Source: JALYUA01 sp039933215 (GTDB taxonomy: Bacteria > Acidobacteriota > Thermoanaerobaculia > UBA5066 > Gp7-AA6). Taken from it: a stretch of DNA of 64,000 nucleotides. A program made the translations under genes and the position numbers. The notes under the pieces were generated by a model that did no database searches, was not told the DNA's origin, and saw only the letters and a program-made list of their open reading frames with translations. This document shows positions 42,426-50,862 of the stretch, in pieces. The DNA is taken from NCBI GenBank assembly GCA_039933215.1, contig JBDTOO010000007.1:15775-79774 (forward strand). Reading direction: 5' to 3'. Each line of letters starts with the position of its first letter. Position 1 is the stretch's first letter.

Positions 42426-43730
42426 GTGGACCAAGTCGTCGCAGAACCGCAGTTTCCCACCATCGGTTCCTCTCCCCAGGGCGTCGACTCCGCCAACCCC
42501 TTCGAGGAGATGATGTCGCGGTTCGACCTCGCGGCGCAGAAGCTCGGGCTCGACCCCGGCCTCTACAAGGTGCTCCGCGAGCCGGTGCGTGAGACGAAGG
42601 TCTCGATTCCGGTCGCCATGGACGACGGCCGCATCGAGGTCTTCATCGGGTACCGCGTTCTCCACAACATCGCCCGCGGACCCGGCAAGGGCGGCATCCG
42701 GTTCGACAAGAACGTGAATTTGGACGAGGTGCGGGCCCTGGCCGCCTGGATGACGTGGAAGTGCGCGGTCGTGAACATCCCCTTCGGGGGCGCGAAAGGA
42801 GGGGTCATCTGCGATCCCGGCAGCCTCTCCCGCGCCGAGCTCGAGAAGATCACGCGCCGCTACACGGCGGAGCTCATGGACCAGTTCGGTCCCGAGAAGG
42901 ACGTCCCGGCCCCCGACATGGGCACGAATCCGCAGATGATGGCCTGGATCATGGACACGTACTCCATGCACGCCCGCCACACCGTCACGTCCGTCGTGAC
43001 CGGCAAGCCCCTTTCGCTCGGTGGGTCGCGCGGGCGCGTGGAAGCCACCGGCCGCGGCCTCATGCTCATCTGCCGCGAGGCGGCGCCCCTGCGCGGGCTG
43101 ACGCTCGCGGGCAGCCGCGTGGTGGTCCAGGGATTCGGCAACGTCGGCTCGATCGCCGCGCGCATGTGCTTCGAGGCCGGCGCGAAGATCATCGCGGTCT
43201 CGGACATCGTCGGCGGGATCCGGAGCGAGGCCGGGATCGACATGCCGGCCCTCGTCACGCACTACGAGAAGGCGCGGTCCTTCGACGGGTTCCCCGGCGT
43301 CACCAAGATCGACAACACCGACCTCCTCGAGCTCGACACCGACATCCTGATCCCTGCCGCCAACGAGAATCAGATCCGCGGCAAGAACGCCGGCAACATC
43401 AAGGCGAAGATCATCGTCGAGGGGGCGAACGGGCCCACGACGCAGCGGGCGGACGAGATCCTGAACAAGAACGGAATCCTGGTCGTGCCGGACATCCTGG
43501 CGAACGCCGGCGGGGTGACGGTCTCCTACTTCGAGTGGGTCCAGGACCGGGCCGGTTTCTTCTGGCGCGAGAGCGAAGTCAACGAGCGGCTCGAGGACAT
43601 CATGGTCCAGTCGTTCAAGGACGTGGCGACGATGGCGGAGAAGTACAACGTGAGCTTCCGCATCGCGGCCTACATGCTCGGGATCTCGCGCGTCGCGCAC
43701 GACACGATGGTGCGCGGCCTCTATGCCTAG
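42426..43730 (+). CDS. gdhA: Glu/Leu/Phe/Val dehydrogenase (glutamate dehydrogenase type)
   Basis: This 434-residue protein starts at the GTG at 42426, with GAGGAG eight bases upstream; a GTG at 42417 is less likely. The substrate-binding KGGIRFDKNVNLDEVRALAAWMTWK carries the conserved Lys residues, and Lys124 in PFGGAKGG is the catalytic residue. The Rossmann domain starts at VVVQGFGNVGSIAA. The family deaminates glutamate to 2-oxoglutarate; the sequence alone does not separate NAD from NADP use. Single gene, with nested hairpins after it. Confidence 0.93.
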   Translation: MDQVVAEPQFPTIGSSPQGVDSANPFEEMMSRFDLAAQKLGLDPGLYKVLREPVRETKVSIPVAMDDGRIEVFIGYRVLHNIARGPGKGGIRFDKNVNLDEVRALAAWMTWKCAVVNIPFGGAKGGVICDPGSLSRAELEKITRRYTAELMDQFGPEKDVPAPDMGTNPQMMAWIMDTYSMHARHTVTSVVTGKPLSLGGSRGRVEATGRGLMLICREAAPLRGLTLAGSRVVVQGFGNVGSIAARMCFEAGAKIIAVSDIVGGIRSEAGIDMPALVTHYEKARSFDGFPGVTKIDNTDLLELDTDILIPAANENQIRGKNAGNIKAKIIVEGANGPTTQRADEILNKNGILVVPDILANAGGVTVSYFEWVQDRAGFFWRESEVNERLEDIMVQSFKDVATMAEKYNVSFRIAAYMLGISRVAHDTMVRGLYA

Positions 43731-43776
43731 GCCGTCGCCTCCGCGTTCGCGCTGCGGCGCGACCGCTCCGGCTCCC

Positions 43777-43825
43777 GCCGCGTGAGCCTCCTCCCTCCCT
43801 TCGGTCGGGAGACTACTCACGCGGC
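43777..43825 (+). terminator. nested hairpin after gdhA
   Basis: Outer stem GCCGCGTGAG/CTCACGCGGC (10 bp) encloses a smaller CTCCC/GGGAG stem. It lies 46 bases after the gdhA stop. There is no U-run right after it. Confidence 0.5.
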
Positions 43826-43827
43826 GA

Positions 43828-43841
43828 GCGGATGAATCCGC
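43828..43841 (+). terminator. second hairpin, followed by a short T-run
   Basis: GCGGAT-GA-ATCCGC is a perfect 6-bp stem with a 2-base loop, followed after 8 bases by GATTTTCTCC. Probably the distal part of the gdhA terminator, by inference. Confidence 0.35.
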
Positions 43842-43921
43842 GCGGCTGATTTTCTCCCCCTGGTCCGCGGAGAGGATGAGGAGAGACGCCGCAAGGGCCG
43901 AGGCTAAGGAGCCCCGGGGCC

Positions 43922-44221
43922 CTACCTCAGCGTGATTTTGGGGCGGACCTCTGGGAGCTCCAGGGCGAGCTTGCGCTCGAGCTCCGGGAGGGTGGCCTCG
44001 ACGGGTTTCTTCCAGGACGGGTCCAGGAGCGAGAGCGTCAGCGTCCGGCCATAGAGCGATTTCGGCTGGATTTTCCGGGAGAGAGCCTCACCCACGATCC
44101 GGCCCCAGCGCGCTTGCAGCCAGATGAGCGTCGATTCGCCCCGCGTCGCCTTGCGAAGCATGCCATCCGCGATCGCGTCGAGCCGGGTGAACGAGTCGGG
44201 ACTCTGGCGCTTCTTCCTCAC
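43922..44221 (-). CDS. DciA-like (DUF721) protein
   Basis: This 99-residue protein has the DUF721 pattern: AIADGMLRKATRGESTLIWLQARWGRIVGEALSRKIQPKSLYGRTLTLSLLDPSWKKPVEATLPELERKL. It matches the W..IVG..L....P..L....L.V...D..W motif of DciA, the ancestral bacterial replicative-helicase (DnaB) loading factor. The KH-like core is followed by a short tail. The GTG start at 44221 overlaps the upstream dehydrogenase stop (GTGA). Role in DnaB loading here is inferred from the family. Confidence 0.8.
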   Translation of the reverse strand: MRKKRQSPDSFTRLDAIADGMLRKATRGESTLIWLQARWGRIVGEALSRKIQPKSLYGRTLTLSLLDPSWKKPVEATLPELERKLALELPEVRPKITLR

Positions 44222-45216
44222 GACTCCTCCCTTCCCCGCTCCCGGCCCGTCTTCTCGGGCGCGACAGGGCGCAGCGGCTTCTCACCGGTCAGGACGCGGC
44301 GGACGTCCTCGACGACCATGCGGGCCATTTCCCGGCGCGTCTCCTGTGTCGCGCTGCCCGCGTGCGGCATCAGGACGACGCGGTCGTCGTCCAGAAGAGC
44401 GGGCGTGATCGCCGGCTCGTTCTCGTAAACATCGAGGCCGGCGCCGGCGATGACCCCCTCGTCGAGCGCCCGCGTGAGCGAGGTCTCGTCCACGAGCCCT
44501 CCGCGGGCCGTGTTCAAGAGGATCGACCCCGGCTTCATCCGGGCGAAGGTCTCACGCGTGAAGAGCCGGTGCGTCTCCTCGGTGAGCGGCAGGTGGAGTG
44601 AGACCACGTCCGAGCGGCGAAGAAGCTCCTCGAACGAGACGCGGGGCGGGTCGTCCGGGTCACCCTCCTGCCGGGGCGAGCGCCCGAACGCGATCACGGT
44701 CATCCCGAAGGCCTTCGCGCGCCGGGCGACGGCGCGTCCGATCCGCCCGGGCCCCGCGATGCCGAGGACCTTGCCCTTGAGGTCGAATCCCAGGAGGAGA
44801 TCCGGGCGCCATCCGGCGAATCCGCCGGCGCGAACGAGACGGTCGCCCTCGATGACGCGGCGGGCGAGGGTGAGCAACAGGGCCATCGTCAGATCGGCCG
44901 TCGCGTCGGTCAGCGCGTTCGGCGTGTTCGTGACCACGATGCCGCGAGCCGCCGCCGCGGCGCGGTCGATGTTGTCGACGCCGACGGCATACTGGGCGAC
45001 GATCTTCAGCCGCTCTCCCGCGCGGATCACCTTCTCGGTGACGGGGTCGTCGACAATCGTGATCAGCGCGTCCGCGTCGGGAACCTCGGCGGCGAGCTCG
45101 AGCTCGGAGGGGACGTAGCCGAGCACGCGCACCTCGAAATCCGGGGCCAGCGTCGAAAGGGACGGCTCGGGAAGCTCCCGCGTGACGACGACGATGGGCT
45201 TCACCGGCGGAGCCAT
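44218..45216 (-). CDS. D-2-hydroxyacid dehydrogenase (glyoxylate/glycerate type)
   Basis: This 332-residue NAD(P)-dependent dehydrogenase has the nucleotide-binding GIAGPGRIGRAVARRAKAFG, and GPGRIG in place of the usual GxGxxG. The catalytic triad region is present as LNTARGGLVDE (Arg), VYENEPAI (Glu) and MPHAGSATQETR (His). This arrangement is typical of glyoxylate/hydroxypyruvate reductases, and GSAT-T-R is the usual wording in that clade. D-glycerate or glyoxylate is the best guess for the substrate. Start at 45216. Its 5' end overlaps the small membrane-protein gene by 16 bases, and its stop overlaps the DciA-like start. Confidence 0.9.
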   Translation of the reverse strand: MAPPVKPIVVVTRELPEPSLSTLAPDFEVRVLGYVPSELELAAEVPDADALITIVDDPVTEKVIRAGERLKIVAQYAVGVDNIDRAAAAARGIVVTNTPNALTDATADLTMALLLTLARRVIEGDRLVRAGGFAGWRPDLLLGFDLKGKVLGIAGPGRIGRAVARRAKAFGMTVIAFGRSPRQEGDPDDPPRVSFEELLRRSDVVSLHLPLTEETHRLFTRETFARMKPGSILLNTARGGLVDETSLTRALDEGVIAGAGLDVYENEPAITPALLDDDRVVLMPHAGSATQETRREMARMVVEDVRRVLTGEKPLRPVAPEKTGRERGREES

Positions 45217-45386
45217 CGGGTCTGGAGGAGGCGCCCTCCGAAGAAGATTCCCGCCCCGACGGCGAGGAGCGCCAGCTCGCCCCGGACGTTTCCCCCGAGG
45301 ACTCCCGCGAAGAATCCGAAGCCCGTCACGACCAGTCCCAGAAACTGGATCGCCCGGGACAGGGAGTAGGCGGCCCCGGCGTTCAC
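45201..45386 (-). CDS. 61-residue two-helix membrane protein
   Basis: A small protein with GTG start at 45386, overlapping the stop of the HEAT-cyclophilin gene (GTGA), and a stop at 45201. It has two hydrophobic helices (SRAIQFLGLVVTGFGFFAGVL and LALLAVGAGIFFGGRLL) and ends RWLRR. The frame is open further upstream, but GTG at 45386 is the coupled start. I have no family for it. The order HEAT-cyclophilin, this protein, then dehydrogenase is tightly packed on one strand. Confidence 0.65.
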   Translation of the reverse strand: MNAGAAYSLSRAIQFLGLVVTGFGFFAGVLGGNVRGELALLAVGAGIFFGGRLLQTRWLRR

Positions 45387-47506
45387 CGCGGCTCCGAGAT
45401 CGTCACGCGCAGGATGCGCTCGCCCTGCGGGATCCGTTCGACCGCCGACTGGCCTTCCGTGATCTGGCCGAAGATCGTGTAGAGGCCGTTCAGATGAGGC
45501 TGGGGCGAGTGGGTCACGAACCACTGGCTACCGCCAGTGTCCGCGCCGGAGAGCGCCATCCCGACCGCGCCGCGGACGTATTCGAGCGGGCCGATCTCGT
45601 CACGGATCTCCCAGCCGGGGCCCCCGTTGCCCGTCGCGGTCGGGTCTCCGTCCTGCAGCACGAAGTTGGGCACGACCCGGTGAATGCGGACCCCGTCGAA
45701 GTATCCGGTGCGCGCCAGCGAGACGAAATTCATTACCGTGAGCGGAGCGGCCCCGCCGGCGAGCCGGAACGAGAACGTCCCGGCGGCGGTCTCGACCGTT
45801 GCGCGCCGGGGCTTCTTCGCCTCGACCAGGAGCGCCGCGTAGTCGGCTCGCGTTTTTCCCGTCGCGTATTCGGGCGGCGGGAGCGAAGCGATGGTCCGGC
45901 CGAAGGACGCGACGAGCGAGCGGCGCGCGAGCCGGGCCGGCAGGGTCTTCCCTCCGTGAAAGATGCCTTCGACGATCGCCGCCGCCGCCGGGGCGTTCTT
46001 CCATTTCTCGCACGCCGCGATCACGGAGATCTCGACGTCGGGCGCACGCTCGGCGCGCGCCTTCTCCGCCGCCTCCGCGAGAAGAGGCAGGACGGCCGGG
46101 TCTTCGGGGATGGCGAGCGTCTCGACCGCGGCCGCGCGCACACCCGGATCCGGGTCCGTCAGCGCGGCGTGGACGAGGGGGCGGTTCTCGCGAACGGCGT
46201 CGGCCGTCTTCAAACCGGCGAGGTTCGCGAGCCGCACCACGACTTCCCTGTCGGTCGAGAAACGGTCCCGATAGGGGGCCGCGTCCGGCGTGCCGAGGAA
46301 GACGAGGCTCTCCGCGGCCGCGGCGCGAAGGAAAGCGTCGTCGCTTCCCGCGGCGGCGTCGAGTGCCGAGCGGGCGCCGCCCCGAAGAGCCGCCACGAGC
46401 GACTGGACGGCGACCTGGCGCCGGCGGCCCTCGCCCGACAGGCCGATCGACCACAGCCGCCTCGCCACGTCGCGATCGGCCGCGGCGAATTGCCGGAGAA
46501 GCGCCAACGCGGGAACCGCGACGTTCGGGTTCGCGTCTCCGGCGAGCTCCAGGACCCGCTGCCGGCGCGCGTCGGAAACCCGCGCCGCGGGAGCCTTGTC
46601 GAAGAGGGCCTCCAGCGCGAGGAGCGCGTTGACGGTGACCGCGCCGCGGCGGTCGAGGGCCGCGGCCAGAGCCTCCGCGGATTCCGGCCGGCCCAGGATT
46701 CCGAGCGCCCGGGCCGCCGCGGCGGCGGAATCGGCGTTCGCGTCTGCGAGCGCGGAAGTCAGGACGGCGAGCGAGCCGGGCCTTGGCTTGCGGGAAAGGG
46801 CGTACAGGGCGGCAGCGCGCGTCGGGGGATCGCCATCCGCGGCCCACGGGAGGAGCGCCGCCTCGCTCGCGTCGTTGGAGAACCGCCACAGGGAATCGAG
46901 GAGGGCGGGCCTGAGCTCCGAGCCGGCCCCCGCCATCGCGGCGACGAGCGCGTTTTCCCCCTCCGGCCGGGCGAGAAAGCCGATCGAACGCGCCGCCGAT
47001 CGGGCGACCCGGACGTCCGGATCCCCGAGGAGCGGGACGAGGTCCGGCGTGAGCGTGCCGCCCGGCACGAGCGAAGCCGACAGGGCGGCCGCCGCCCGCA
47101 CGGACGGGTCAGGGTCGGCGAGGAGGGTTCGCAGTAGCGGCTCGGCGCCGGGCTCTCCGATCCGCCCGGCCGCGAGCGCGGTGCGGGCACGCGTGGCCGG
47201 GTCTTCGCTGCCCGCCATGGCCCGGAGGGCGGCCTCGTCGAAGGCGCGCCGGTCCTCGAGCTCGACTAAGGCCGCCTCGGCCTGGAGGCCGGAGAGCGGC
47301 GCGGCGGGCACGGGAGGCGCCGCCGTCGGGACGGTCGTCGGGGCGCCGGGCGGGGCGGGCGGGGCCTGGTGCCCGGCCCTCGGCGAGGCGCAGCGGGCCG
47401 CGAGAAGTACCGCGACGGCGGCCGCCGCCGTCCACGATGCGCTTCGTCGGAAGCGCGTCCGACTCCCCCGCTCCGAGGGAACGGCTCCGAAGTTCCGTTG
47501 GCTCAT
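45383..47506 (-). CDS. HEAT-repeat protein fused to a cyclophilin-type PPIase
   Basis: This 707-residue exported protein has a basic N-terminus and hydrophobic segment ending ARCASP (Cys39, a weak lipobox with Arg at -1). A Pro/Ala linker follows, then about 450 residues of HEAT-like helical repeats (for example DPSVRAAAALSASLVPGG and DPGVRAAAVETLAIPEDPAVLPLLAEA). The C-terminal 160 residues are cyclophilin: YFDGVRIHRVVPNFVLQDGDPTATGNGGPGWEIRDE, GMALSGADTGGSQWFVTHSPQPHLNG and YTIFGQITEGQ. Key active-site Arg (HRVVPNF) and the substrate-binding QW and FVTHS residues are present. Probably a periplasmic prolyl isomerase whose repeats recruit clients; that role is inferred. Confidence 0.87.
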   Translation of the reverse strand: MSQRNFGAVPSERGSRTRFRRSASWTAAAAVAVLLAARCASPRAGHQAPPAPPGAPTTVPTAAPPVPAAPLSGLQAEAALVELEDRRAFDEAALRAMAGSEDPATRARTALAAGRIGEPGAEPLLRTLLADPDPSVRAAAALSASLVPGGTLTPDLVPLLGDPDVRVARSAARSIGFLARPEGENALVAAMAGAGSELRPALLDSLWRFSNDASEAALLPWAADGDPPTRAAALYALSRKPRPGSLAVLTSALADANADSAAAAARALGILGRPESAEALAAALDRRGAVTVNALLALEALFDKAPAARVSDARRQRVLELAGDANPNVAVPALALLRQFAAADRDVARRLWSIGLSGEGRRRQVAVQSLVAALRGGARSALDAAAGSDDAFLRAAAAESLVFLGTPDAAPYRDRFSTDREVVVRLANLAGLKTADAVRENRPLVHAALTDPDPGVRAAAVETLAIPEDPAVLPLLAEAAEKARAERAPDVEISVIAACEKWKNAPAAAAIVEGIFHGGKTLPARLARRSLVASFGRTIASLPPPEYATGKTRADYAALLVEAKKPRRATVETAAGTFSFRLAGGAAPLTVMNFVSLARTGYFDGVRIHRVVPNFVLQDGDPTATGNGGPGWEIRDEIGPLEYVRGAVGMALSGADTGGSQWFVTHSPQPHLNGLYTIFGQITEGQSAVERIPQGERILRVTISEPR

Positions 47507-47521
47507 GCGAGAGCGAGAACC

Positions 47522-48361
47522 TCAGGCGCCGACGAGAAGGCGGTCGCCGAGCATTTCGGGAAGGCCCGCCTTGTGGATTTTCTCGCGAGTCTTCTCGACG
47601 TCGTAGGGGACGCGGTCGAAGAAGATCGTCTTTTCGCCCGCGTCGTAGATCGCATAGGAGGCGGCCGGGTTGCGGTCGCGGGGCTGGCCGATCGAGCCCG
47701 GGTTGACGAGATACCGGCGGTTTTCATCGAGCTGGACCCGCACGCGGTCGCCCTTCACGACGTCGACGCGGATGCCGTGCGGCTCGAGGGTGAACAGCGA
47801 CGGGATGTGGCTGTGCCCGAAGAAGCAGACGCTGAATCCGAAGTCGCGAAAATTCATCCAGGCGTCTCGATCCGAGAAGATGTAGGCGTCCTCGTCCCGC
47901 GGAGAGCCGTGGCAGATGGCGAGGGCCTCCTCGACCTCCAGGGGGCCGATCGGAAGTGTCTCCAGGAACCGGTGGTTGCGCGGCGTGAGTTTCCCGGCCG
48001 TCCACCGCGCGGCCGCCAGGGCGATCGGATTGAAGAGCTCGCCCGGATCGAGCCCGGCGACGACCTTGTCGTGGTTGCCCCGGATCGAGACTTTCTCCCT
48101 CCGGATGCGCCGGATCCGATCGATGACGTGATTGGGGTTCGCCCCGTAGCCGACGAAGTCGCCCAGGATGACGACCCGGTCGAATCGCTTCCGGCGGACG
48201 CGGGCCAGGACTGCCGCGAGCGCCTCGTCGTTCGAATGGATGTCGGAGAGGACGAGGTAGCGCGCTCCTTTTACGGGCGCAGCGGGCGTGCGCGGGCGTC
48301 GAGCGCCAGGAGCACCCGATCCGCCGCCGTCTCGATCGACTCCTCTGTCACGGGCACGCAA
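47522..48361 (-). CDS. calcineurin-like metallophosphoesterase
   Basis: This protein has the MPE motifs YLVLSDIHSN, GDFVGYGANP, IRGNHDKVV, CHGSPRDED and FFGHSHIPS. They fit a soluble phosphodiesterase or YfcE/MJ0936-like phosphoesterase with a two-metal site. Family alignment begins near 48274 (YLVLSDIHS). The only canonical start codon in the frame is TTG at 48361, which would overlap the ThiE-AroK gene by 91 bases and add 32 Arg/Pro/Gly residues not seen in the family. AAGGAG lies just before the CGC TAC CTC region, so translation may begin at a non-canonical codon there. Substrate unknown. Confidence 0.85.
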   Translation of the reverse strand: MRARDRGVDRDGGGSGAPGARRPRTPAAPVKGARYLVLSDIHSNDEALAAVLARVRRKRFDRVVILGDFVGYGANPNHVIDRIRRIRREKVSIRGNHDKVVAGLDPGELFNPIALAAARWTAGKLTPRNHRFLETLPIGPLEVEEALAICHGSPRDEDAYIFSDRDAWMNFRDFGFSVCFFGHSHIPSLFTLEPHGIRVDVVKGDRVRVQLDENRRYLVNPGSIGQPRDRNPAASYAIYDAGEKTIFFDRVPYDVEKTREKIHKAGLPEMLGDRLLVGA

Positions 48362-49413
48362 ACGGACGCCATTCTATAGAAGGGCGCCCGCTCCGCCCAC
48401 AGGGTCGCCGCCTGCTCGGCGCTCTGGAACAGGGGACGGTCGCGCTTGCCTTCGAGGCGCGACAGAAGAATCGGGAGAGACGCGTCGAGAAACACGGAGG
48501 TTCCGAGCGCGCCGATCCGCTTGCGGTTGGGCTCGGAGACCCAGCAACCCCCGCCGGTCGCGATGACGGCGTCCGGAAGACCCTCGGTCGCTTCGAGGAA
48601 GACGGACTCCCGCTGCCGGAAGACGTCCTCCCCGAGGCTCTCGAAGAGCGCCCGCACCGTCAGACCCGACGTACGCTCGATTTCCGCGTCGAGGTCGATG
48701 AAGGGGATACCGAGCCGCTCGGCGACGCGCCGGCCGACCGTCGTCTTTCCGCTGCCCATGAAGCCGACGAGATAGATGCGGCCGGCCCGCGTTCGGCGAC
48801 GCGCCGCGTCGAGGGCGGCTCGGACGTTCTCCTCGATGCGTCCGCCTGCGTGGAGTGCGCCGATCATCGCGGCGGAATCCGCCCCCGCGTCGAGGACCGA
48901 CCCGACGTTTTCCGCCGTAATCCCGCCGATGGCCACGAGAGGACGCGTCCTTCGGGCCGCCGCGCGCGCCAGGGCCTCGAGGCCGAGACCGGCGGGACCC
49001 GGCTTCGTGCCGCTCGAAAAGACGGGCCCGAACGCGACGTAGTCGGAGGCGTCCGACGAAAAGGCGGTGGCCGCCGCTTCCGGCGAGTGCGTCGAAACCC
49101 CGATGAGCGCCCCCGGCGGGAGCAGCGGGCGAGCGGTCTCCGCGGGCAGGTCTTCCTCCCCCAGGTGGACGCCGACGCCGGCCACGCGGGCGAGATCGGT
49201 GCGGTCGTTGACGAAGACGATCGACCCGTGCGAGCGGCCCAGCGCGGCGCAGGCTTCGAGCTCGGGGAGGAAGACCCGGTCCGGCAGCGCCTTTTCCCTG
49301 ACCTGGAGGCATCGGATGCCGGCCACCATCATGCGCCGCGCGAGCTCCGGGTGGGCGAGACCCCCGCCGGCCGCGCGGTCGGTGATGGCGTAGATCGGGG
49401 GCAGGGACAGCAA
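48271..49413 (-). CDS. ThiE-AroK fusion: thiamine-phosphate synthase + shikimate kinase
   Basis: This 380-residue bifunctional polypeptide starts at TTG (49413). Residues 1 to about 208 are a ThiE-type TIM barrel: PPIYAITDR, CLQVREK (37-41), FVNDRTD, GVHLGEEDL, GVSTHS, YVAFGPVFSSGTK and AIGGITAENV. Residues about 211-380 are a shikimate kinase: Walker A GFMGSGKTT (217-225), FIDLDAEIE (240-246), VFRQRE, ATGGGCWV (287-289) and RDRPLF for the lid. All catalytic motifs of both halves look intact. I know of no such gene as common; the two reactions belong to thiamine and aromatic amino acid synthesis. It overlaps the metallophosphoesterase frame at its 3' end. Confidence 0.93.
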   Translation of the reverse strand: MLSLPPIYAITDRAAGGGLAHPELARRMMVAGIRCLQVREKALPDRVFLPELEACAALGRSHGSIVFVNDRTDLARVAGVGVHLGEEDLPAETARPLLPPGALIGVSTHSPEAAATAFSSDASDYVAFGPVFSSGTKPGPAGLGLEALARAAARRTRPLVAIGGITAENVGSVLDAGADSAAMIGALHAGGRIEENVRAALDAARRRTRAGRIYLVGFMGSGKTTVGRRVAERLGIPFIDLDAEIERTSGLTVRALFESLGEDVFRQRESVFLEATEGLPDAVIATGGGCWVSEPNRKRIGALGTSVFLDASLPILLSRLEGKRDRPLFQSAEQAATLWAERAPFYRMASVCVPVTEESIETAADRVLLALDARARPLRP

Positions 49414-49437
49414 GGGGTGGGACGGAGGACGCTCCTC

Positions 49438-50781
49438 CTACGACGCCTGCGCGAAGCGCTCCATGAAGCGGGTCGAGAAGGCGCCGCGGATGAAATCCGG
49501 ATCCTCCAGGATGCGGCGATGCATCGGGATGCTCGTCTTGATGCCCTCGATCACGAATTGATCGAGCGCGCGGCGGCCCCGCGCGAGCGCCTCATCGCGG
49601 TCGCGGCCGTGGACCACGAGCTTGGCGATCAGCGAGTCGTAATAAGGCGGAATGAGGTACCCCTGGTAGGCGGCGGTGTCGACCCGCACGCCGTGTCCGC
49701 CCGGGGGGTTGAACGTCGTGATGCGTCCCGGCGACGGCTTGAAGGAGATCGGGTCCTCCGCATTGATCCGGAACTCGATCGAGTGGCCGCGGGGCTTCAT
49801 ATCGCGATCGGCGAACGAGAGACGGGCGCCCGCCGCGACGGCGATCTGCTCCTTGACCATGTCTACCCCCGTGACCTCTTCCGTCACGGGGTGCTCCACC
49901 TGGAGCCGCGTGTTCATCTCCATGAAATAGAACCGCCCCTGGGGATCGACCAGGAACTCGATCGTTCCCGCGTTCGTGTAGTGGACCGCGCGGGCCGCGG
50001 CGATCGCTGCCTCTCCCATCTTCGTCCGCAGATCCGGATCGAGGGCGGCCGAGGGCGCCTCCTCGATCAGCTTCTGATGGCGGCGCTGGATCGAGCACTC
50101 CCGCTCGCCCATGTGGCGGACGTTGCCGTGGTGGTCGGCGAAGATCTGGAACTCGACGTGCCGCGGCTCGTCGAGATATTTCTCGAGGTACACCTCGGGG
50201 TTGCCGAACGCCTTCTCCGCCTCGTTGCGCGCGGTCTCGTAGGCTCCGGAGAGCTCGCGTTCGTCGCGCGCCACCCGCATCCCCCGCCCTCCTCCGCCGG
50301 CGGTCGCCTTGAGGATGACGGGATACCCCGCCTTTCGGGCGAACGCGAGCGCCTCGTCCACGGTCTCGACGGCTCCCGGCGAGCCGGGGACAGTCGGAAC
50401 CCCCGCCGCGGCCATCGTCTTGCGCGCGAGCGATTTGTCCCCCATCTTGCGGATCGCCTCGGGCGACGGCCCGATGAAGGTGATGTTGCAGTCGTGGAGG
50501 ATCTCGGCGAAGTAAGCGTTCTCCGAGAGGAATCCGTAGCCGGGATGGATCGCGTCGGCTTCGGTGATCTCGGCCGCCGAGACGATCGACGAAATGTTCA
50601 GGTAGGAAGCGGCGGAGGGATAGGGACCCACGCACACGTCCTCGTCCGCGTACCGCACGTGCAGGGCGTCCCGATCCCCTTCGCTGTAGATCGCCACCGT
50701 CCGGATGCCCAGCTCGCGGCACGCCGAGATGATCCGCAGGGCGATCTCGCCGCGGTTGGCGATCAGGATCTTCTTGAACAT
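49438..50781 (-). CDS. accC: acetyl-CoA carboxylase, biotin carboxylase subunit
   Basis: This 447-residue ATP-grasp enzyme carboxylates biotin on AccB. Motifs include KILIANRGEIALRI, HPGYGFLSENA, KATAGGGGRGMRVA (ATP-binding Gly-rich loop), ECSIQRRHQK, MEMNTRLQVEHPVTEEVTG and IEFRINAED. The ATG at 50781 is 81 bases after accB. Length is normal for AccC. The family also includes the biotin carboxylase half of propionyl-CoA carboxylase, but the adjacency to a small BCCP indicates the acetyl-CoA carboxylase complex. The carboxyltransferase genes are not in the window. Confidence 0.96.
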   Translation of the reverse strand: MFKKILIANRGEIALRIISACRELGIRTVAIYSEGDRDALHVRYADEDVCVGPYPSAASYLNISSIVSAAEITEADAIHPGYGFLSENAYFAEILHDCNITFIGPSPEAIRKMGDKSLARKTMAAAGVPTVPGSPGAVETVDEALAFARKAGYPVILKATAGGGGRGMRVARDERELSGAYETARNEAEKAFGNPEVYLEKYLDEPRHVEFQIFADHHGNVRHMGERECSIQRRHQKLIEEAPSAALDPDLRTKMGEAAIAAARAVHYTNAGTIEFLVDPQGRFYFMEMNTRLQVEHPVTEEVTGVDMVKEQIAVAAGARLSFADRDMKPRGHSIEFRINAEDPISFKPSPGRITTFNPPGGHGVRVDTAAYQGYLIPPYYDSLIAKLVVHGRDRDEALARGRRALDQFVIEGIKTSIPMHRRILEDPDFIRGAFSTRFMERFAQAS

Positions 50782-50862
50782 GGAACGGGCGGTCCGCTCC
50801 CGACCCTCAGCGGGTCGTCGGGGCGACCACGGGGCTCCGAGAGTTACCCGCCGGAATCCGCA

